A DNA stretch of 64,000 nt, from NCBI GenBank assembly GCA_016869075.1, contig VGEY01000004.1, positions 20,216 through 84,215 of the forward strand, read 5' to 3'. Shown here one piece after another: positions 56,031-63,663 of this stretch (position 1 is its first letter; each line of letters opens with the position of its first letter). The stretch is from Alphaproteobacteria bacterium. GTDB lineage: Bacteria > Pseudomonadota > Alphaproteobacteria > Paracaedibacterales > VGCI01. The position numbers and the translations under genes are program-made. A model generated the notes under the pieces. The model searched no databases. It was not told the origin of the DNA and saw only the letters and a list, made by a program, of their open reading frames with translations.

Positions 56031-56505
56031 TCAATAATTACTTTCCTCACCCCATTGAAATAATTAAAAGGCAATTTACATAGTATATTTCAAAAAGTAA
56101 ATAAATTCTATATTATTGTATTTTTTAAGAAAAGAAATATTTGATAAAAATAAGAAGATAGAGCTGGCGCCTATTTATTAATATGTAAGCACCAGCATTA
56201 TATAGTGCCCATGATTAGTTATTAACAAAAATAGGAGATAAGCTATAGTTAACTTTTGTTTCAAGATTAATTGCCTTCATGATCAAACTCCTTTTAAAAC
56301 TTTGGTGGAAGAGGAGCATAATTTTCCTCTCCTTTTTAGTTTTAAAATAAAAGGAAAACTTTTAAAATAATTTGATGGGCATTTGCGTCCATATGTCACA
56401 TATTGGCTAAGCAAAACATTAAGGAAAGAGCCAATTTCTTTACCTCTGCAAAAGCGAGCAGGAAATAAAATTTAGGGAAAGATTAAGAAATTTATGCTTT
56501 TGGAA
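56031..56505. other. AT-rich gap between lysR and yciA
   Basis: 475 bp with no recognised RNA gene or mobile element. It contains one small minus-strand ORF with ribosome sites (listed separately at 56215-56319) and a 6-bp stem (AGAGGA/TCCTCT, about 56310-56330) followed by CCTTTTTAG on the plus strand, which serves no known gene. Confidence 0.45.
56215..56319 (-). CDS. Possible 34- or 21-residue small ORF
   Basis: Two in-frame starts both have ribosome sites: ATG 56319 after AGGAGAGGAAAATT and ATG 56280 after AAAAGGAGTTTGATC. The shorter product begins MKAINLETKVNYSLSPIFVN. No cysteine, no known family. It lies downstream of yciA on the same strand and could be read from its transcript. The double Shine-Dalgarno is suggestive; the coding claim is weak. 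Confidence 0.3.
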   Translation of the reverse strand: MLLFHQSFKRSLIMKAINLETKVNYSLSPIFVNN

Positions 56506-56892
56506 TTAATCTCGAGGAAATTCGCGAGGTTTATGATCCATATCAATTGCAACAAATGTAAAAGTACCCTCTGTTACTTTAATGACTTCATCTTGTAAGG
56601 CCCTGCGAACCCAAGCTTCAATATGAATGGTTAACGACGTATGTCCCATGCGAATGACTTCTGCATAGCAACTTACCTCATCACCTACGAAAACTGGTTT
56701 ATGAAAAACAAGTGTATCGATAGCAACTGTTACAACACGCCCCCTAGTTCTTACAGAAGCCACATTGCCCCCTGCTAAGTCCATTTGAGCAACAAGCCAA
56801 CCACCAAAAATATCTCCACTTGGATTTGTATCAGCCGGCATCGCAATTGCTCTTGTTGATAATAATCTGTTGGGTGGCAGGTAAGTTTCCAT
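56506..56892 (-). CDS. yciA: Acyl-CoA thioesterase (YciA family, hotdog fold)
   Basis: 128 residues. It contains the family motifs MPADTNPSGDIFGGWLVAQ, with the catalytic Asp in the NxxGDxFGG-like loop, and GNVASVRTRGRVVTVAID and VFHKPVFVGDEVSCYAEV. It hydrolyses acyl-CoA to free acid and CoA, recycling CoA. Length and order fit YciA. It appears as a single gene. Confidence 0.92.
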   Translation of the reverse strand: METYLPPNRLLSTRAIAMPADTNPSGDIFGGWLVAQMDLAGGNVASVRTRGRVVTVAIDTLVFHKPVFVGDEVSCYAEVIRMGHTSLTIHIEAWVRRALQDEVIKVTEGTFTFVAIDMDHKPREFPRD

Positions 56893-57046
56893 AATTCTTT
56901 CTACCTCTTCTACTTACAGAAAAGTCAAGAAGGCACACTCTATATAATTAATACTAAACCTAGAATTCTTTATTTTTAGTTTATTTTTAAAGAAATTGGT
57001 TGCGTATTATTATTAATATTATATTAAGGAATTAACTGCACTACAT

Positions 57047-57632
57047 ACCTTCACCAGAGGTGGAGGTAGGGAACGCTTCGCTTGGACCCCTCTAAGTGGT
57101 TATGTTATTAATAAGATTTGAATAATTCTACCTGATTGACTTGTTTATCAGCTTTCTCTTGATTTTGGATATAGTGTCTAACGACCTCTTCATTCATTCC
57201 TGCTGTCGATACAAAGTAACCTAGTGCTCAAAAATGATAACCCCTAACTTCCTTCGTCGACCAAATTTCTGCGCTATATATAAGGCACTCTTACCCTTTA
57301 AAAATCCAATAACATGCGACACTGAATATTTTGGCGGGATACTAATTAGCATATGAACATGATTAGACATCAGTTTACCTTCTATTATCTGACACTCCTT
57401 TCTTATACTCAATTTGTGAAATTCTTCTCTAAGGTCCTTTCTCAAACTCCCATACAACTTTTTTTGTCGATATTTAGGGATAAAAATTATATGATACTTA
57501 CATTCCTAAACCGTATGGGATAATCTATGATATTCCATTTATACCTCTACTCTTGTCTCACTCCATGATCCAAGCGTAGAGGTTTATTGCATATTTTGTT
57601 TAACTTTCCCAGCCCTCCGCCAGAGGCGGAGG
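57047..57632 (-). mobile_element. Degraded IS200/IS605-family element
   Basis: A transposase pseudogene lies between two hairpins with the same AGA loop: CCTCCGCC-AGA-GGCGGAGG (57614-57632, upstream of tnpA on the minus strand) and ACCTTCACC-AGA-GGTGGAGGT (57047-57067, downstream; one G-U pair). Paired subterminal hairpins with a shared loop are what TnpA recognises at left and right ends of IS200-type elements. The element is about 590 bp, close to the usual 700 bp for an IS200 carrying tnpA only. It is 104 bp from structured-element copy B. Confidence 0.75.
57108..57538 (-). pseudogene. tnpA: IS200-type transposase TnpA, inactivated
   Basis: Translating through the lesions gives most of a TnpA of about 143 residues: MEYHRLSHTV(stop)ECKYHIIFIPKYR, EGKLMSNHVHMLISIPP with the HxH metal motif, VIGFLKGKSALYIAQKFG, then a frameshift and F(stop)ALGYFVSTAGMNEEVV with the helix that normally carries the catalytic Tyr region, and NQEKADKQVNQVELFKSY. 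Both stops replace Trp codons (TGG to TAG near residue 11, TGG to TGA near residue 97). Length 431 bp is not a multiple of three, confirming an indel. It is not functional. Confidence 0.85.
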
Positions 57633-57644
57633 TTCCCATGTTGC

Positions 57645-57681
57645 CATGGATTGCCACGCCCCTAATGGGGCTCGCAATGAC
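57645..57681. repeat. Palindromic dispersed repeat
   Basis: CATGGATTGCCACGCC, loop CCTAATGGGG, CTCGCAATGAC: an inverse member of the GTCATTGCGAG family, directly beside the IS200 left hairpin. Confidence 0.8.
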
Positions 57682-57735
57682 AATTGGCGCACCTATTCTC
57701 TTCCTCTTTCCCTTTTTCCTTCTTTCTTTTTTCTT

Positions 57736-57942
57736 GATCCCCATTTGTGTCCGCACCGGAGAGCTCTTACTCGACTTTTCAGTCGGTAGGAGAGAGCGCT
57801 TCCTTAAGATTATTAAGGATGCGAGTTAACAGCTATCCTTGCAGATAGATAGGTATGCTCTTGCTAAAAAACTTGGGCTCTCAAGGTGAGCTTCAAATTT
57901 GAAGCAATGCATACAGAGCCGGTGCGGACGCAAATGGGGATC
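57736..57942 (-). ncRNA. Putative structured RNA, copy B
   Basis: 207 nt on the minus strand, aligned over its whole length with 48001-48211. The closing helix is GATCCCCATTTG with CAAATGGGGATC, the same C-A mismatch, then an uninterrupted GTCCGCACCGG with CCGGTGCGGAC; the C-G pair of copy A is A-U here. CTATCT-GCAA-GGATAG replaces C-G by U-G; CGACT-GAAA-AGTCG and CCTTAA-TAATC-TTAAGG are kept. A perfect palindrome GCTTCAAATTTGAAGC occurs near the 5' side. Downstream of its companion gene, as in copy A. Confidence 0.6.
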
Positions 57943-58027
57943 AAAAAACTAAGCCAGATTATTCATTTATTTGTTTTAAAAAAAGTTAATAAAACAAATA
58001 AGGAGACGGGCGGTCAAGCTGGTCGAG

Positions 58028-58339
58028 TCAATGGAGCTTTTCGTTCGAATTTTCCGAATTCTCCTTTTGGGTAGGTGTATCCTTTTTACTCTTTTTTTTG
58101 TTAGGCTCATCTATAAATCCAAATTCATTTTTCTCTAAGGTTTCAATAAAAGATTGCAGCTGATATTGATCCATGTCCTGAAAGCGCGTAATGGGGGGAA
58201 GGCGCTGGTGCTGAAACATACCCATAATCCTTGCTTGGCACTCGAGAGCGTGAAGTGCAAGTGCGTATTGCCGGGTGGCCATGGCCTGCTTATGAATGGT
58301 GCGAAATCCGTTTATAATATTTTTCTTTGTAATAATCAT
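58028..58339 (-). CDS. Repeat-unit protein, copy B
   Basis: 103 residues, paralogue of the 47622-47915 product (see that entry for the shared core). Substitutions are concentrated in the first 37 residues (for example Asp7 to Asn, Met33 to Glu) and in the charged tail. AGAGGA precedes the ATG. The leader upstream has a separate 23-codon ORF, MGNFKSCFFKWASNRVTIVI onward, that ends in TGA here but reads into the gene in copy A. No function known. Confidence 0.75.
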   Translation of the reverse strand: MIITKKNIINGFRTIHKQAMATRQYALALHALECQARIMGMFQHQRLPPITRFQDMDQYQLQSFIETLEKNEFGFIDEPNKKKSKKDTPTQKENSENSNEKLH

Positions 58340-58443
58340 AGGTCCTCTTTTTCAGTTAATATTGATGACGATGGTGACCCTATTCGATGCCCATTTAAAA
58401 AAGCAACTTTTAAAATTGCCCATAAATGCCCATTCCAACTCAG

Positions 58444-58620
58444 CGTCATTGCGAGCACAGCGAAGCAGTCTATGTATTGAGGATATGAATACATAGATTG
58501 CCACGCCTCTAGCGGGGCTCGCAATGACTCCTCTTACCGTCACTGCGACCGTAGCGTAGCAGTCCATGTATTGTGAATTAAACACACGGAGCCACGCTTA
58601 CTACGGTCGCTCGCACTGAC
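58444..58620. repeat. Cluster of palindromic dispersed repeats
   Basis: Four units in alternating orientation: CGTCATTGCGAGCACAGCGA at 58444, AATACATAGATTGCCACGCC at about 58488-58527 (inner hairpin CCTCTAGCGGGG), CGTCACTGCGACCGTAGCGT at 58538, and an inverse CACGGAGCCACGCTTACTAC to 58620. The first lies 13 bp from the start of unit copy B. 58621-58662 shows nothing. Confidence 0.82.
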
Positions 58621-58662
58621 GAAAACAGAAAAGCCCCCCAACGACGATATATGGAGGTAATT

Positions 58663-59157
58663 TTACACCTTATTTGCAAAAGCTTTTTTTATTTCCTGTG
58701 CAAGAATTGGGTGTATTGCTTGTTCTTGAAGTCCTCTAAGCTTAGCTTCTATTTCAGGGGTGAATTCTGACGGATATGCTTGTAAAAGCAGCGCTACAGC
58801 AAGTATACGACCAGGCTGATCGGGAGTTGTTAACCACTCCATTGGTGTGAAAAGGTTAAAAATCCCGACGCATTTTAGTGACGGTATTAACTGCTTAATA
58901 GCTTGTACAGCTTCTTCTCCATCTTTAGAATCCTTATCCAAAAGAAATTTGTTTAATAGGGCAACATTATTCAAGGTAGCCGCAACTGTTCCTTTTCGTG
59001 CTGTTCCTTGCTCCCCAGTGTAGGGATTAGTTACTGTAGTACTATCAATGCCCGGAGGAAGAAGCTTCTCTGGCGTGAACGCTTGGCCATATGCTAAGGG
59101 GGATAGAAACCCAAATACACTTAAAAGTATGATTAGTTTTGTCTTGAATTGTTTCAT
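58663..59157 (-). CDS. Secreted protein of unknown function
   Basis: 164 residues from ATG 59157, which gives a clear signal peptide (about 1-23, LIILLSVFGFLSPLAYGQA). The mature part is mostly helical with one Cys; not recognised. A TTG/ATG reading from farther upstream (to 59262) would hide the signal. It is divergent from the TetR gene with the operator pair in between, so it is the probable TetR target. Confidence 0.65.
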   Translation of the reverse strand: MKQFKTKLIILLSVFGFLSPLAYGQAFTPEKLLPPGIDSTTVTNPYTGEQGTARKGTVAATLNNVALLNKFLLDKDSKDGEEAVQAIKQLIPSLKCVGIFNLFTPMEWLTTPDQPGRILAVALLLQAYPSEFTPEIEAKLRGLQEQAIHPILAQEIKKAFANKV

Positions 59158-59289
59158 GCTTATTCTTAAACTTATGCGGTCCTTTGCAAGACCTCTGTTA
59201 ATCTTAAGATGCCTATGGATGTTCCTTACACTTTGATGTTGCTTATTTGACTCTATGATCATATCTAAACTCCTCTCTATATATATTAA

Positions 59290-59358
59290 TTGACTGATCG
59301 TTCAATTAATTATCTTAAATTTTAATCCCTGTCAAGAACAAATTGAATGAACGATCAA
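59290..59358. promoter_or_regulatory. Paired TetR-type operators in the divergent promoter region
   Basis: TTGACTGATCGTTCAA (59290-59305) and TTGAATGAACGATCAA (59343-59358) are each TTGA-n8-TCAA palindromes and share the 10-mer TGAACGATCA in opposite orientation. They sit between the secreted-protein gene and the tetR gene, one near each start. The form (TGA-N-CGTTCA) is typical for TetR-family operators. Confidence 0.7.
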
Positions 59359-59390
59359 CTTATAGTATAAATACTGTAAGGAGCTTTAAG

Positions 59391-59984
59391 ATGCCTCGAC
59401 CTAAAGTTGATAACCATAAAACAGCTATAGTCATACTACGGAGTGCTAAAAAGCACTTTCTTCAAAAGGGTTTTGACGGGACATCCATTGGAGAAATAGC
59501 TGATGAGGCTCATATTAATAAAAGCCTGATTTATCATCACTTTGGCAGTAAAGAAAAACTATGGAAGTCTGTTAAAGAAGAGATTCTTAAAAGTACTAGG
59601 GATGTAAATTTTGATCGAACTGACTTTACTAAGGGAACTTTCAAGGAATTCATAAAGAATTTTGTAACATTTCGGTTTCAAGTTTATGCGCGCAATCCCG
59701 ATCTTATACGCTTGATGCATTGGCAACGACTTGAATCACATAACGCCCTTGTAGGCCTCCCAAATAATAATTTTGCTTTGTATCATAATTATATACTTGA
59801 GTGCCAACAAAGAGCCGAAATACGCTCTGATATGCCCTCTGAAATGATTTTGTATTTAATTTTATCAATGCCTGTAAATGGCTTTTTAGACCGAGCTAGT
59901 TTCCTCAGTACTAAAATGGGACAAGCGCACTATTTATCCTATATTATTGATAGCCTTCTTGCGATTTTGAGTCCTCAAAGTTAA
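59391..59984 (+). CDS. TetR family transcriptional regulator
   Basis: 197 residues from ATG 59391 (MPRPKVDNHKTAIVILRSAK), which has a textbook AAGGAG site; a TTG start at 59343 would overlap the operator. The HTH is clear: KGFDGTSIGEIADEAHINKS then LIYHHFGSKEKLWKSV. The C-terminal ligand-binding domain is diverged and the inducer unknown. It should repress itself and the divergent secreted-protein gene. Confidence 0.9.
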   Translation: MPRPKVDNHKTAIVILRSAKKHFLQKGFDGTSIGEIADEAHINKSLIYHHFGSKEKLWKSVKEEILKSTRDVNFDRTDFTKGTFKEFIKNFVTFRFQVYARNPDLIRLMHWQRLESHNALVGLPNNNFALYHNYILECQQRAEIRSDMPSEMILYLILSMPVNGFLDRASFLSTKMGQAHYLSYIIDSLLAILSPQS

Positions 59985-60035
59985 GATGTAACTTAGAAAC
60001 ATATCTTATAAAAAAATACGCTAAAAACTTTAAGA

Positions 60036-60800
60036 TTATTTTTCAGCAATGCGTAAAAGAGGATATGACAACATAAAACTAAAAGCTTTTTCAATATCAA
60101 AAAGAGGTTCTAAAACTTCAGCAGCAGCAAAAGCAACATCCATACCTTGTCCTTCTTTTAAACGATTCATAAAGACAAACATTGAAGGAGTTAGCCAACA
60201 GACAATAACTTTCCCGTGCAGTTTGAAAATAAGAGCGTATGAAGATCCTTGGGTTTTAGGAACAACAGACTTCTGATTATATTCGATGGAAGATATAATT
60301 TGTTCTAAGGGATATAAAAAAGCGATTAATTGGCATGCCTCCTGAAACTGAAATGTCTGTTCTTTGTGATCTATCGATGACAAAAAATTTTCTTTATCTC
60401 CCGTAAAAAGGGAGCCTTCTGATCCATAAAGAGCAACATATTTTGCACGCTCATATTGCGCAACCTCTGCCAAATACGGCCATTCACTCTGTTGTTCGTA
60501 ATGTTGAATGAAACAAGGAAATGCCCCTCCCCACTCTTTCAAATCTCCAGTACAAGGAAAATTTACTTCTATGTATGCATGAGCTATTTCACAGGCTGCC
60601 CTATCATCCAATAGGGAAAAAACGAGCGGATAATTATTTTTCAAAGCCTCTGTATGCGTCGAAAAAATACCCTGAAGATAGATAGATAAAGAATCTTCTT
60701 TTGGAATATTAGAATTCTTGATGTGTTGATAAAAATCCCTATGGCTATGACCCCTGATAAATTGACAAAAGTCACGCTGTATTTTAACCAAAGCGGACAT
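60036..60800 (-). CDS. DUF2063 protein, MNIO partner (RiPP recognition type)
   Basis: 254 residues. DUF2063 proteins accompany DUF692 (MNIO) enzymes and bind or present the precursor peptide. Family landmarks are an N-terminal helix FCQFIRG, YLQGIFSTHTEALKNNYPLV, and WPYLAEVAQYERAKY (usual EWA reads YERA). It overlaps the MNIO gene by 17 bp, so the pair is co-translated. It converges with tetR. Confidence 0.83.
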   Translation of the reverse strand: MSALVKIQRDFCQFIRGHSHRDFYQHIKNSNIPKEDSLSIYLQGIFSTHTEALKNNYPLVFSLLDDRAACEIAHAYIEVNFPCTGDLKEWGGAFPCFIQHYEQQSEWPYLAEVAQYERAKYVALYGSEGSLFTGDKENFLSSIDHKEQTFQFQEACQLIAFLYPLEQIISSIEYNQKSVVPKTQGSSYALIFKLHGKVIVCWLTPSMFVFMNRLKEGQGMDVAFAAAEVLEPLFDIEKAFSFMLSYPLLRIAEK

Positions 60801-61662
60801 GGCGTTCCTTTCGAGTCGTATTTGAAGGTGTGCGTATTTGATTCAAAATATTTTGAGCTTTCTGTGCCTCAGCCAACAAAAATTTTAAATCTGGAACAGT
60901 GGTTTTTCTTTTAATTAATGTTGGGACTGGGCCAAATAAATGAATGGCCTTTTGATAGATATTCCAAACTTCGTTACTTATATCACTCTCATGGTCACTC
61001 ACAAGAAATGGACCTTGAATTCTATGACCTGAAATATGAATTTCCTTGACCTTACCCTTTGGAACTCCTTTCAGGTACGCTTCAACATCCCAACCATGGT
61101 TATGGCACGACACATAAACATTATTGATATTAAGCAATATTCCTGAACCAGTTCGATGAACTAAAGTCCCTAAAAAATCAACCTCCTCCATGTTACTTAT
61201 TTTGTACTGTAAATATGTGGGTGGATTCTCAATTAATAGTGGGCTCTCAAAAATTTCTTGAACACGATTAACTGTGGAGACAAGAAGCTCCAATGTTTCT
61301 TGCGTATAAGGAATAGGGAATAAGCCATTTAGATAATACCCATCAATTCTTCCCCAGGAAAGATGGCTTGAAATGAGAAACGGATTTAGACGATCAATAA
61401 GTGCTTTTACGCGTTTAATATGCTCCTCATCAATCCCATCACTGGATCCTAAAGATAAATTGGTGACATGCAAGCTCATGGGGTAATCTTCACGGATACG
61501 TTCTAAAAATTGAAATTCTTCTGTTTCAAAATTTAAAAAATCTTCCGCTTGAATTTCTAACCAAGCAACGGGCTGTCTTTCCTTTAAAAAATCCTTATAG
61601 TGCGCTTTTTGTAACCCAATGCCTGTTGAAGCTTGTCGAGGAGAGAAGCCTGGAAATGTCAT
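60784..61662 (-). CDS. DUF692 multinuclear non-haem iron oxidase (MNIO), possibly degenerate
   Basis: 292 residues of a TIM-barrel MNIO; active relatives oxidise cysteine or other residues in peptide precursors (methanobactin, bufferin types). Recognised blocks: YYLNGLFPIPYTQETLELL, LLIENPPTYLQYK, GILLNINNVYVSCHN, EIHISGHRIQ. Against the family pattern as I recall it, several usually invariant residues differ: SEHLSW reads SSHLSW, LDVNN reads LNINN, DTHG reads SDHE, and EWD near the end reads KRK. Loss of metal ligands is therefore possible. A 55-codon ORF with a signal-like N terminus ends 1 bp before the ATG. No cysteine-rich precursor was found. Confidence 0.82.
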   Translation of the reverse strand: MTFPGFSPRQASTGIGLQKAHYKDFLKERQPVAWLEIQAEDFLNFETEEFQFLERIREDYPMSLHVTNLSLGSSDGIDEEHIKRVKALIDRLNPFLISSHLSWGRIDGYYLNGLFPIPYTQETLELLVSTVNRVQEIFESPLLIENPPTYLQYKISNMEEVDFLGTLVHRTGSGILLNINNVYVSCHNHGWDVEAYLKGVPKGKVKEIHISGHRIQGPFLVSDHESDISNEVWNIYQKAIHLFGPVPTLIKRKTTVPDLKFLLAEAQKAQNILNQIRTPSNTTRKERHVRFG

Positions 61663-61663
61663 A

Positions 61664-61831
61664 TCAATTCCTCATTTCAAAAATGTGTAAGTGTTTATAG
61701 GTTTTAAGAAAGAGATTTAATAAGCCCTGTCCTCTCCTTTTTAATTCTTCTTTAGAGACTATTTTTTCAGTTATAGATAGAGGAATACTAATTAATATTA
61801 CTAAAATTGAATAAAGAAAATGCTTTTCCAA
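61664..61831 (-). CDS. Small signal-peptide-like ORF coupled to the MNIO gene
   Basis: 55 codons from TTG 61831, preceded by AAGGTAGG and by an in-frame stop, and ending TGA-T-ATG against the MNIO start. The product begins with a hydrophobic segment (HFLYSILVILISIPLSI) followed by a short basic C-terminal part KEELKRRGQGLLNLFLK. It is in the place of a RiPP precursor but has no cysteine. Coding status is unproven; it is reported because position, ribosome site and stop-start coupling agree. Confidence 0.35.
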   Translation of the reverse strand: MEKHFLYSILVILISIPLSITEKIVSKEELKRRGQGLLNLFLKTYKHLHIFEMRN

Positions 61832-62013
61832 GACGACCTACCTTAATAAAAAATAAATTCACTCATCTTGCGGTCATTTGTATTATGACATCATTAATTT
61901 TTATATTAAACAAGAGATAAAAGACGCGTTAGGAGAAATTTTTTTTAAGATATTAAAATGTTATGCATTTAAGTCATACTTTTACAAAAACTTGATTACT
62001 ATAAAGAACGATC

Positions 62014-63663
62014 TTATCCTTCTAAGCAAATGGGCTGACTTTCAGATTTTACAATTTCTGCAGGCGTACTGAACCAAAAAACACTTCCTTGGCCTACTTT
62101 ACTTTTAACTCCCATCTTTCCACCAATGAGAACAACCAGAGTTCTAACCAAACTTAATCCCAATCCCGTATCCTCACGGTTTTGAGGTAAGGACGTATCA
62201 TTTTGTGAGAAATCTTCAAAAAGTAAAGCTTGGCTCGCTTCTGAAATGCCCACACCCGTATCAACAATTTGGAAAATAACCTCGAGTTGGGTACCGCTCA
62301 CAGGGGTGGTTAAAACATGGATTTGAACCTGCCCCTCATGGGTAAATTTTAAAGCATTTGTTGTCAGGTTTAACAAAATTTGGCGCAAGCGGATAGGATC
62401 CGCCATCAGTAATTGAGGCAATTGATTGCTAAATAGAGTCTCAAACTTCAATTTTTTTTGCAGCGCCACAGGAAGTAAAAGACCGTGAACTTCATTCACA
62501 AGCGCCCTTATATCTACAGGCTTTAAAAAAACTTCTCTTTCACTTGCCTCAATTTTACTATATTCAAGAATGCTGCTAATCATATTCATCAAAGCATCAG
62601 CAGATAATTGAATTGTTTGAACATAATTGCTTTGCTCTTTACTAAGCTCTGTTTCTTTAAGCAAACTGATCATCCCGATGATGCCATTCATAGGTGTGCG
62701 AATTTCATGACTCATTGTGGCGAGAAATTTAGATTTGGCCTTATCAGATCTTTCAGCAGTCTCCTTTGCTTTAGTTAAGTTTTCAGATGTTTTCACTAAT
62801 TCATTTATTGCCTCCTCATAAGAAGAAGCAGCATTAGAAACATTACGCGTCATGAAAACACCAATAACACACAAGAGAAGTGTTACTGCTATTCCCGTCG
62901 GCAAAAGACTAGATAATACTGATTGAGCTGTATCCTTGGGTACCCAAGTTAAATATCCAAGGACGTTATTTTTATCTTTCAGAGGCAAAAATTGTGAGTC
63001 TCTTAAAAAATCTTTATCGGTTTTTTTCACAAAACGTAAACCATCTATTCCAAAAGTTCTGCTCATGGATCTTAGAAAATCATCATTGAGTGTTTGCATG
63101 AGTAGTAAGTAATTTTGCTGACCAGGTTCAGTAGTATTGTTGGACCCATTTATATTAATTTTTGAAACAGATGCAATATAGAGGACATTTTTATATTGTA
63201 TTATTTTATGCAAAACATCTGAGCTGGCTTTCTTTTCCAGATTATTTATTAGTCCTTGAAAATCATTTTTGAATAACTTGATATTTTTACGAATATTTTC
63301 ATCTTGGGTACTTAAAAATATTGCTTCTCCTTGATTATTTGTGATCATAGAAAAATCAATACCAAAATTATACCATAGATCATTGGCTATATTTTCCATA
63401 AACCATTGTTCATCTGGTTTGGTGACTATGTTCTCATAAATTAAATGACCTTTAGAATAACTTTGGGTATAATTTACGAGTTGCTTTGTTTCGCTTTCTA
63501 ATGCGTGCTCCACAAGTGCATGAGTTTCCGAAAAATCATGATAACGAATAATCCAATAACTGGAGGAAGTGATAAATAATATTGTTGCAAGACAGACCGT
63601 AATGGCTATGGAAAAGTAGAGGAAAATATCTCTAAATACAACATTTTTAATACTTAAATTCAT
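62014..63663 (-). CDS. Sensor histidine kinase with extracytoplasmic (CHASE4-like) domain
   Basis: 549 residues. Two membrane helices (about 13-35 and 243-262) flank a periplasmic sensor region whose [20 protein letters not shown] stretch resembles CHASE4. Then HisKA with the phospho-acceptor in [14 protein letters not shown] (His319) and HATPase_c with N box (TTNALKFT), DTGVGI and [20 protein letters not shown]. No receiver domain. It overlaps the upstream phosphatase gene by 4 bp (ATGA), linking the two signalling proteins. Partner response regulator not in the window. Confidence 0.9.
   Translation of the reverse strand: MNLSIKNVVFRDIFLYFSIAITVCLATILFITSSSYWIIRYHDFSETHALVEHALESETKQLVNYTQSYSKGHLIYENIVTKPDEQWFMENIANDLWYNFGIDFSMITNNQGEAIFLSTQDENIRKNIKLFKNDFQGLINNLEKKASSDVLHKIIQYKNVLYIASVSKININGSNNTTEPGQQNYLLLMQTLNDDFLRSMSRTFGIDGLRFVKKTDKDFLRDSQFLPLKDKNNVLGYLTWVPKDTAQSVLSSLLPTGIAVTLLLCVIGVFMTRNVSNAASSYEEAINELVKTSENLTKAKETAERSDKAKSKFLATMSHEIRTPMNGIIGMISLLKETELSKEQSNYVQTIQLSADALMNMISSILEYSKIEASEREVFLKPVDIRALVNEVHGLLLPVALQKKLKFETLFSNQLPQLLMADPIRLRQILLNLTTNALKFTHEGQVQIHVLTTPVSGTQLEVIFQIVDTGVGISEASQALLFEDFSQNDTSLPQNREDTGLGLSLVRTLVVLIGGKMGVKSKVGQGSVFWFSTPAEIVKSESQPICLEG

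Larger units (their letters stand above)
57728..58431 (-). repeat. Duplicated unit, copy B (leader, ORF and structured element)
   Basis: The inverted copy of 47527-48218, about 704 bp. Read on the minus strand it has the same order: GGGCATTTATGGGC leader, gene of about 100 codons, CTGGCTTAGTTTTTT spacer, structured element ending GATCAAGAAAA. Copies lie about 9.5 kb apart in opposite orientation, so recombination between them would invert lpxK to yciA. Confidence 0.85.

Noticed and set aside
57108..57538. Recoding of TGA as tryptophan
   Set aside because: One of the two stops in tnpA at a Trp position is TAG, a frameshift is also present, and many genes here end in TGA, so pseudogene decay explains it.
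61878..62072. 64-codon plus-strand ORF near the MNIO region as RiPP precursor
   Set aside because: It overlaps the end of the histidine kinase gene on the other strand, has no ribosome site, and lacks leader or core features.
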